DNA of 64,000 bases, from the NCBI GenBank assembly GCA_015056205.1, contig SVGS01000002.1:124001-188000 (forward strand), in the 5' to 3' direction. The stretch comes from Clostridiales bacterium. GTDB lineage: Bacteria; Bacillota; Clostridia; Christensenellales; Aristaeellaceae. Made by a program: the position numbers and the translations under genes. The first letter of the stretch is position 1. Every line of letters begins with the position of its first letter. Below, in pieces: positions 58,020 through 64,000 of this stretch. The notes under the pieces were generated by a model. That model saw nothing but the letters and a program-made list of their open reading frames with translations, had not been told where the DNA came from and did not search any database.

Positions 58020-59321
58020 ATGATGAAAGCACTGCGAAAAATCGGACGGTTCCTTTCTTCCATGCCCTTTGCCATCGGCCTCCTCTGCCTGCTGGCGGCC
58101 GCCTGCGCCCTCAGCAGCCTGGTGACCCAGGGGCAAAGCTATGACTGGTATGCGCAAACCTATGGCGAGCGGACCGCGGCCGTCATTCTGGCGCTGCACG
58201 CGGATGACGCCTATCACAGCGTCTGGTTCATCGCCATCAGCGGATTTCTGTGCCTGAATCTGCTGCTCTGCAGCCTGACCCGTCTGCCCGGCCTGATCCG
58301 GCGCGTCCGGGCCGGGCGGGATCCGCTCTCCCTCTCCGCCGGTGAAGCCACCGCCCGGGTTTCCGGCCTGCGGGATCCGGAAGCTTTCTTTCTGCGCCTG
58401 GGGCTGCGCCGGATCCGGAAAGGACAGGATCCGGAAGGCCGGGAGCTGCTGGCCGCGGCGCGGAACGCCGCCGGATACGCCGGTCCCTGGATCTGTCATC
58501 TCGGCGTACTGCTGCTGATCGCCGGCTTTGCCCTGGGGCAGATGACCAAACAGGAATCCGCGGTCTGGGGCCTGCCCGGTCAGACCCGGATGATCGAAGG
58601 CACCACCCTGTCCGTAACCATCGACGATTTCCAGGCCGCCAGGGGGACCGCGGGGCAGGTATCCCAGTATACCACAGCCTTCACGGTAACGGATCTTTCC
58701 GACGGCCGCCGGGAAAGTGCGTCCGCGGCCGTCAACGCGCCCGCTTCTCTCTTCGGCCGTAAGTTTTATCAGAACAGCACCGGCTGGGGCGCGGATGTCC
58801 GCGTGCTGAAGGACGGCAAACCCTGCCAGCTGGAACCGCTCTGCGTCGGCGAGGGGCTGGATATCAGGGATAAGGAAGGCCTGACCGTTCTTCTCCGGGG
58901 TTTCTATCCGGATTACCGGCCCGGAGCAGGCGGTATCCCCGGAAACGCCTCCGAAGAAATCCGGAATCCGGCCTATCTGTATATGGCGGTCTATCAGGGC
59001 CGCGTTCTGGGAATGAACGTGCTGACCGCCGGGGAGGAACTGACCATCGATGAATATACCGTCACCTTTGAAAATCCCAGGCTCTATACCCTGCTGGCCG
59101 TGAAACAGGATCGGTTTACCCTGCTGGCGCTCCTGGGAGGCGCCGTCACACTGGCCGGACTGGGGCTGGCCCTGTATTTCAGGCCCGAAAAGCTTCAGGC
59201 TGTCCGGGAACCGGACGGTTCCTGGACCGCTGCCGGCTGGTGCAGAAAGGGCGGCGCACTGTACGAGGAACGCTTCCTCGCCGCCGCGAAGGAAGATACG
59301 AAGGAGGTGCATCCGGAATGA
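58020..59321 (+). CDS. resB: Cytochrome c biogenesis protein ResB/Ccs1
   Basis: This 433-residue membrane protein works with CcsA to deliver heme to apo-cytochromes (system II). Three N-terminal helices and one near the C-terminus flank a large outer domain. FLSSMPFAIGLLCLLAAACALSS and YHSVWFIAISGFLCLNLLLC are the typical first helices. The best start is ATG 58020 (or 58023), although no clear ribosome site precedes it; a TTG at 58005 is also in frame. It overlaps ccsA by four bases. Its substrate is evidently the five-heme NrfA encoded just upstream, including the unusual CxxCK site. Confidence 0.9.
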   Translation: MMKALRKIGRFLSSMPFAIGLLCLLAAACALSSLVTQGQSYDWYAQTYGERTAAVILALHADDAYHSVWFIAISGFLCLNLLLCSLTRLPGLIRRVRAGRDPLSLSAGEATARVSGLRDPEAFFLRLGLRRIRKGQDPEGRELLAAARNAAGYAGPWICHLGVLLLIAGFALGQMTKQESAVWGLPGQTRMIEGTTLSVTIDDFQAARGTAGQVSQYTTAFTVTDLSDGRRESASAAVNAPASLFGRKFYQNSTGWGADVRVLKDGKPCQLEPLCVGEGLDIRDKEGLTVLLRGFYPDYRPGAGGIPGNASEEIRNPAYLYMAVYQGRVLGMNVLTAGEELTIDEYTVTFENPRLYTLLAVKQDRFTLLALLGGAVTLAGLGLALYFRPEKLQAVREPDGSWTAAGWCRKGGALYEERFLAAAKEDTKEVHPE

Positions 59322-60133
59322 CGCAGGCTGAAAACATCCTCTTTGTGATCGTTCTGACAGGCTATGCGCTGCTGATGGGGCTGAATTTCGCCTTTCTGGC
59401 GCTGAAAAAGGAGAAGCTCGCTTCCATAGCCCTGATTCTCCAGACAGCCGTGCTGGCGCTGCATACTGTCATGCTGGTGCTTCGGGGCATCGCCGCCGGC
59501 CGGCTTCCCATGACCAACCAGTATGAATTCGCCTCCTGCTTTGCCTGGGCGCTCTGCCTGACCAGCCTGATTTTTATCCGCAAATACCGTTTCCCGGTTC
59601 TGGGCGCCTTCGCGGCGCCGGTCATCCTGCTGATGATCGGCTATGCCGCCATGCAGAGCCGCGAAATTCATGAGCTGATGCCCGCGCTGCGCAGCAACTG
59701 GCTCGCCTTCCATGTCAGCACCGCCATTATCAGCTACGGTTCCTTCGGGGTCAGCTTTGTGCTCGGACTGCTGGAGCTGGCCCGCGGCAGGATGAAAAAG
59801 GACGGCTTTCTGGATCAGCATATGCCCGCGCCGGAAAAGCTGGATCTCATTGCCTACCGCAGCGTCAGCCTGGGAATGCTCTTTCTGACCATGACCATGC
59901 TGACCGGCGCGATCTGGGCGGAACAGGCGTGGGGCAGTTACTGGAGCTGGGATCCGAAGGAAACCTGGAGCCTCGTAACCTGGATTGTCTACGCGGTCTA
60001 CCTTCACCTGCGTCTTCGGCGAAACTGGCGCGGACGGGCGGCCGCCATCTTTGCCGTCGTCGGCTTCATCTGTGTGATCTTCACTTATATCGGCGTCAAT
60101 ACTTTCCTGCCCGGCATTCACAGCTACGCCTGA
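59318..60133 (+). CDS. ccsA: Cytochrome c assembly protein CcsA/ResC
   Basis: A 271-residue protein with eight helices. The heme-handling signature WGSYWSWDPKETW is at 205-217, and external histidines are in LAFHVSTAIISY (H132) and near the C-terminus (H268). With ResB it forms the system II cytochrome c synthase. ATG 59318 follows GGAGG and overlaps the resB stop. NrfA catalytic hemes sometimes need a dedicated CcsA-type enzyme (NrfI in epsilonproteobacteria), so the pairing with nrfA here is meaningful. Confidence 0.94.
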   Translation: MTQAENILFVIVLTGYALLMGLNFAFLALKKEKLASIALILQTAVLALHTVMLVLRGIAAGRLPMTNQYEFASCFAWALCLTSLIFIRKYRFPVLGAFAAPVILLMIGYAAMQSREIHELMPALRSNWLAFHVSTAIISYGSFGVSFVLGLLELARGRMKKDGFLDQHMPAPEKLDLIAYRSVSLGMLFLTMTMLTGAIWAEQAWGSYWSWDPKETWSLVTWIVYAVYLHLRLRRNWRGRAAAIFAVVGFICVIFTYIGVNTFLPGIHSYA

Positions 60134-60149
60134 AGAATCCGTGATTTTC

Positions 60150-60178
60150 TTGCAAATCCGCCCGATTTACGGTAGAAT
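60150..60178 (+). promoter_or_regulatory. Promoter of the anti-sigma/phosphatase pair
   Basis: TTGCAA (60150-60155) and TAGAAT (60173-60178) are 17 bases apart, about 44 bases before the ATG at 60222. Confidence 0.65.
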
Positions 60179-60221
60179 AAAAGGCGGTAAAAAACTGAAA
60201 GCGGTATGAGAGGAAAATATC

Positions 60222-60623
60222 ATGATTCTGGATGCATTGATCAGTAATCTGCCGGATGTGCTGGCGTTTGTGGACGAGTCGCTGGAAAAACGGGATTGTC
60301 CCATGCGGGTTCAGATGCAAATTGATATCGCCGTGGAGGAGATTTTTGTCAATATCGCTTCCTATGCGTATACTCCGGAGATCGGAAAAGCGGAAATCCT
60401 GATTCAGGAGGATCATGATCCCGAGGGAATCACCATCACCTTTATTGATACCGGCATCCCCTATGATCCGCTCGCCAAGCCGGATCCGGATGTTACCCTT
60501 TCCGCCAACCAGCGTCAGATCGGCGGTCTGGGGATTTATATGGTGAAAAAGAGCATGACGGACATGACCTACCGTTATGAGGAAAACCGGAATATCCTGA
60601 CCATTCGGAAGGAGTTTGCCTGA
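60222..60623 (+). CDS. HATPase-domain protein, anti-sigma factor (RsbW)-like
   Basis: A 133-residue stand-alone GHKL ATPase of the RsbW/SpoIIAB type. The N-box is VEEIFVNIASYAY, the G1 box DTGIPYDP and the G2 box IGGLGIYMVKK. Such proteins phosphorylate an anti-anti-sigma (STAS) partner or hold a sigma factor. Its stop overlaps the start of the SpoIIE-type phosphatase by one base, so the two form a partner-switch module. No STAS or sigma gene lies in the window. Confidence 0.9.
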   Translation: MILDALISNLPDVLAFVDESLEKRDCPMRVQMQIDIAVEEIFVNIASYAYTPEIGKAEILIQEDHDPEGITITFIDTGIPYDPLAKPDPDVTLSANQRQIGGLGIYMVKKSMTDMTYRYEENRNILTIRKEFA

Positions 60624-63118
60624 TGCTGGATCTTCTTCTGCGCATGTCCGGGGCAACGCTCTTCTATGTGCTGGTTACCGTGACGACCTGGCGGTTTACC
60701 TCCCGCCGGAAGCTGCGCCTCGGCGGAAAGATTCTGCTTGGGCTCCTTTTCGGCGGCTGTTCCGTTCTGTCCACTCATTTCGGCGTCAATTATGACAACA
60801 TGGTTCTGAACGTCCGGGACCTGGGGCCTTTGGCCGCCGCTCTTTTTTTTGACCCCCTTTCCGGAATCATTGCCGGCGTCATCGGCGGCGTGGAGCGGTA
60901 TCTGGCCAGCGTCCTGTGGAACATCGGAAACTATACCCGGGTCGCCTGCTCCGTCTCCACCGTTCTGGCCGGCCTGCTGGCCGCGCTGCTGAACCGCTTT
61001 ATTTTCCGCGGCAAAACGCCCCGGGCGCTGAACAGCTTCCTCATGGGCGCCGTGGTGGAAGTCTTCCATATGTACGCGGTCTTCCTGACCCACCGGGATG
61101 ACGTAACCACCGCTTATACGGTGGTCCGGACCTGCGCCCTCCCCATGATTGTCTTCACCGGTCTGGGGCTGGCCGTCTGCTCGATGATCATCAACGCGCT
61201 CTCCGGAAAGCGCCCGCTGAACTTTCGCCGGCAGGCCCCGGAACAGAAGGAGCTCTCCTATCAGTTCCAGTACTGGATGCTTGTCGCCACGAGCATCGTA
61301 TTCCTGATCAACTTTGCGATTTCCTACAGTCTGTCCACGCAGACCGCCATGGAAGAAGCCCGCTACAAACTGAACGAGTGGACCGAGGATATTAAAAAGA
61401 ATATAAACGCGTCCGCAAAAAGTCTGAGCGGACTGTCTGACTTTCTGAAGGACAGGATCAGCACGGACGCCAAGCTGGTTTCCCAGGGAATCCAGATCGC
61501 GGGCGGGGTGCGTCAGGCTTCGCCCGAACTGCTGGAGAAATACCGGATACTGACCAGCTCAACCGGCCTCTATACCATGGATTCCGACGGAAAGATGATT
61601 GCCGGCACAGGCGATCCGTGGTCGAATCTGAAAAATCCGGAGAGTCCCGATGATCCCCTGGGGCGCCTGCGCTCCGGCGGATTAACCGCCGATGTGATGT
61701 GGGATGACTCGAGCGAGAGCTGGTATAACGCGGTTGTTCCCTGCGGAGACGGATATGTCCGGCTCGCCTTTGATTTTTATCAGCAGGTCGAGAATTTCCG
61801 TTTTACCCAGCTGCAGGGGCTTTTCACCAATTATGAACTGACGGATGAGGCGGATTTTTATCTGTTTACCCGGTATCAGCTGGATCCCGCGAATCCGTCC
61901 GATTATGACACGTACCTCCTGGCCTCCTCGATGGCCGATCCGGTGACCTTTAATCTGACGGAGGCGCAGGAAGAACAGCTGCTGAAGCATGTGGGCGAAC
62001 CCGTCTTCTCTTCCGATCTCTTCGGCTATCCCGCGCTCTGCCGCTTCTCCCGGATTGACGATTTGCAGTATTCGCTGGTTCTGTATGACGCGGAGGAAGC
62101 TTTTTCGAGCCGGGACGCCCAGGTCTATGAAAACGCTTTTTCGGATCTGCTGGTCTTTGCCGCCATCTTCATCATGGTCACCATCCTGATGGAGTCCATG
62201 GTGGATGCTCCGCTGCATTCCATCAACGCCTCCCTGAACCGGATCATCAGCGGTGATCTGGACGAAACCCTTTCCGTTAATACCTCGATTGAATTTGATC
62301 ATCTTTCCAAAGATATTAACCAGACGGTCAGCACGCTGAAAACATATATCGGCGCCGCCGAGCAGCGGATGGCTCAGGAACTGCTGATGGCCAAAAACAT
62401 CCAGGCCGCGGCGCTGCCCCGGGCTTTCGATATTCCCCGTGATGAGGTCAGACTCTACGCGCTGATGGATCCGGCGAAGGAAGTAGGGGGAGATTTCTAT
62501 GACTTCTTCTTCGTCGGCCCCAACCGGCTGGCGCTGGTGATCGCCGATGTTTCCGGCAAGGGCATTCCCGCCGCCCTCTTCATGATGCGGTCCAAAACCG
62601 CGATCCGGAATCTGGCGGAAAACGGCAAATCCCCCGCGGAGATTTTTTCCCAGGCCAATCATCTTCTCTGCGACGGCAACGACGCGGAGATGTTCGTGAC
62701 CGCCTGGATCGGCATTCTGGATCTGAAAACCGGCGACATGGTCTGCGCCAACGCCGGCCATGAATATCCGGCCATTCTTCGGGCCGGCGGCGATTATGAA
62801 CTGCTGAAGGACAAGCACTCCCTGGCGCTGGCCGCCATGGACGGGATTCCCATGAAGGAGTATTCGCTCCGGCTGAATCCCGGGGACAGCCTCTTCGTCT
62901 ACACCGACGGCGTTCCGGAGGCGATCAACGAAGCGGTGGAACAGTATGGCACGGACCGGCTGCTGGAAGAGCTGAACCTGCATAAGGACAAGCCTCCGAA
63001 GATCCTGCTGCCCCTGGTACGGGAGAATCTGCGCCGCTTCGTGGGCAAGGCGGATCAGTTCGACGATATTACCATGCTGGGCGTCTCCTTTCTGGGGCAC
63101 ACGGAAAACCCGCTCTGA
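60623..63118 (+). CDS. Membrane-sensing PP2C/SpoIIE-type serine phosphatase
   Basis: An 831-residue protein. Residues 1-200 form a six-helix membrane domain resembling the 5TM-LYT sensor (LGPLAAALFFDPLSGIIAG, GVERYLASVLWN). A second transmembrane pair flanks an extracytoplasmic sensor of about 270 residues (250-515), then a HAMP-like linker with NRIISGDLDETL, and the SpoIIE/PP2C domain (about 590-825) with EVGGDFYDFF (620-629), ADVSGKGIPAA, YTDG (760-763) and DDIT (814-817), all the metal-binding acids. It should dephosphorylate a STAS protein and oppose the HATPase encoded just upstream. The outside signal is unknown. Confidence 0.9.
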   Translation: MLDLLLRMSGATLFYVLVTVTTWRFTSRRKLRLGGKILLGLLFGGCSVLSTHFGVNYDNMVLNVRDLGPLAAALFFDPLSGIIAGVIGGVERYLASVLWNIGNYTRVACSVSTVLAGLLAALLNRFIFRGKTPRALNSFLMGAVVEVFHMYAVFLTHRDDVTTAYTVVRTCALPMIVFTGLGLAVCSMIINALSGKRPLNFRRQAPEQKELSYQFQYWMLVATSIVFLINFAISYSLSTQTAMEEARYKLNEWTEDIKKNINASAKSLSGLSDFLKDRISTDAKLVSQGIQIAGGVRQASPELLEKYRILTSSTGLYTMDSDGKMIAGTGDPWSNLKNPESPDDPLGRLRSGGLTADVMWDDSSESWYNAVVPCGDGYVRLAFDFYQQVENFRFTQLQGLFTNYELTDEADFYLFTRYQLDPANPSDYDTYLLASSMADPVTFNLTEAQEEQLLKHVGEPVFSSDLFGYPALCRFSRIDDLQYSLVLYDAEEAFSSRDAQVYENAFSDLLVFAAIFIMVTILMESMVDAPLHSINASLNRIISGDLDETLSVNTSIEFDHLSKDINQTVSTLKTYIGAAEQRMAQELLMAKNIQAAALPRAFDIPRDEVRLYALMDPAKEVGGDFYDFFFVGPNRLALVIADVSGKGIPAALFMMRSKTAIRNLAENGKSPAEIFSQANHLLCDGNDAEMFVTAWIGILDLKTGDMVCANAGHEYPAILRAGGDYELLKDKHSLALAAMDGIPMKEYSLRLNPGDSLFVYTDGVPEAINEAVEQYGTDRLLEELNLHKDKPPKILLPLVRENLRRFVGKADQFDDITMLGVSFLGHTENPL

Positions 63119-63132
63119 TCCCGTTTTTCGTC

Positions 63133-63161
63133 TTGTCAGCGTCTGACAGATCCCGTATAAT
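63133..63161 (+). promoter_or_regulatory. Promoter of the truncated GGDEF-like gene
   Basis: TTGTCA (63133-63138) and TATAAT (63156-63161) are 17 bases apart. A short inverted repeat TGTCAG-CGT-CTGACA (63134-63148) overlaps the -35 and could be an operator. Confidence 0.65.
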
Positions 63162-63214
63162 TATCCTGTCGCCGATTCCTTCCCCAACTCCCGGTTTGAA
63201 AGGAGAGAACCGAT

Positions 63215-64000
63215 ATGCGCCTTCCTTTTCTGGAGGATCTGATCCGAAAAACCCCTCCGGATCAGCTTGTCTCCGCCCTGCAGCTGACTCCCTTTGACGA
63301 GCTGATGGTCATTCACCTGGATACCGGGCGGTACGAATCCCGCTTCCATCGGGAAGGCAAATTCTATTCTCCCGTGCTGGACGGAACCTTTGCGTCTCTG
63401 ATGAAATACAGCGCCGATCATCTGGTCTATCCGGATGACCGGAATCTGCATGCCGCCTTCATGGATCTGTCGACCCTTCGGGCCCGGATGGCCGCCGCGT
63501 CGCCTCCCGGCCTCCTGAACGCGGAAATCCGGTATCTCTCCATGGACGGCAACTGGCTGTCGATGGCCCATCTGCTGCTGTACGGAGCCTCCTACGGCCT
63601 GCCGGAGAATCAGGTCTATTTCTATCTCTACGACATCCGGGAACTGGACCGGCGGATCAACGGAAGCACAGACAACCGGGTCGTCACGGAGCATATGCTC
63701 GACCTGATGCCCGATATCCTGACGGAGGAGCAGTTCTTCGCCATCGCCCAGGAGCGGCTTCCCTCCCTGGAGGGAACCTGGTGCATGATTGCCGTCGACA
63801 TCAAGCACTTCAAGCTTTTTAAGGAATTAAACGGCCAGGAGAACGGAGACGCTCTGCTGATCCGCTTTGCGGAGATTCTGCAGTCCCTGGCGCAGAGCAA
63901 AGACGGCATCGCCGGCTATCGCGGCCAGGACGATTTCGGTCTGCTGATTCCCTTTGACAAAGGCGCGATGGACCGCCTGTTCGCGGAGCTGTGCAAGGCG
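63215..64000 (+). CDS. PAS-like plus degenerate GGDEF protein, N-terminal 262 codons (cut by window edge)
   Basis: ATG 63215 follows AAAGGAGAG. Residues about 20-145 look like the same PAS-like module that is repeated three times in the 1185-residue protein (FDELMVIHLDTGRYES, then YPDDRNLHAAF). From about 180 a GGDEF-type domain begins, with MIAVDIKHFKLFKELNGQENG, but the signature is RGQDDF instead of GGDEF, so cyclase activity is doubtful. The frame is open at the window end; an EAL or other output domain may follow. Confidence 0.8.
   Translation, partial: MRLPFLEDLIRKTPPDQLVSALQLTPFDELMVIHLDTGRYESRFHREGKFYSPVLDGTFASLMKYSADHLVYPDDRNLHAAFMDLSTLRARMAAASPPGLLNAEIRYLSMDGNWLSMAHLLLYGASYGLPENQVYFYLYDIRELDRRINGSTDNRVVTEHMLDLMPDILTEEQFFAIAQERLPSLEGTWCMIAVDIKHFKLFKELNGQENGDALLIRFAEILQSLAQSKDGIAGYRGQDDFGLLIPFDKGAMDRLFAELCKA

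Overview
The window is a GC-rich stretch of a bacterial chromosome, most likely an anaerobic, plant-polysaccharide-using member of the Bacillota (Clostridia or a related deep lineage). The reasons are strong AGGAGG-type ribosome sites, TTGACA/TATAAT promoters, large LplA-type sugar-binding proteins with LplB/LplC permeases, a clostridial-type Rnf complex and a NifS/NifU pair. Genus cannot be fixed from sequence alone. No tRNA, rRNA, IS element, prophage or CRISPR array was seen. Most genes sit in tight same-strand operons, many with 1-4 base overlaps.

Layout. (1) 1-18300: signalling and housekeeping. It holds a truncated secreted-protein gene, a diguanylate cyclase with a LacI-type sugar-binding domain, a PAP2 phosphatase, an intracellular rhamnogalacturonan lyase (PL11), an O-acetylhomoserine sulfhydrylase with a long leader, a REC-GGDEF-EAL-(PAS-like)x3-GGDEF protein coupled to a zinc-ribbon membrane protein, a Bax inhibitor-like protein, and a divergent TetR / MMPL exporter / repeat-rich secreted protein unit. 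(2) 18368-20300: nifU-nifS, plus the C-terminal remnant of a GH3 glycosidase gene. metY and nifS share a nearly identical promoter/operator (17 of 21 bases), suggesting one sulfur-responsive Rrf2-type regulator. (3) 20435-33960: one apparent transcript carrying an unknown toroid enzyme, an LplABC-type importer and a complete myo-inositol pathway in the order iolJ-C-A-G-B-D-E. (4) 33985-47560: carbohydrate enzymes (GH38 alpha-mannosidase, GH105, a GH115-like glucuronidase and three or four proteins of unrecognised family) with a DeoR regulator, a HAD phosphatase and an AEC carrier. (5) 47682-51270: a second LplABC-type importer. (6) 51450-60133: rnfC-rnfDG(fused)-rnfE-rnfA-rnfB-nrfA-resB-ccsA, an ion-motive Rnf complex joined to nitrite ammonification and its cytochrome c maturation system, with no quinol dehydrogenase. 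(7) 60150-64000: a HATPase anti-sigma-like protein and a membrane-sensing SpoIIE/PP2C phosphatase, then a truncated degenerate-GGDEF protein.

Working together: regions 1, 3, 4 and 5 suggest capture and intracellular breakdown of pectin-type and inositol-containing plant glycans, feeding reduced carriers that region 6 can re-oxidise with nitrite. The two points most worth following are the Rnf-Nrf operon with a one-chain RnfD-RnfG, and the possible glycosyl-inositol utilisation locus.
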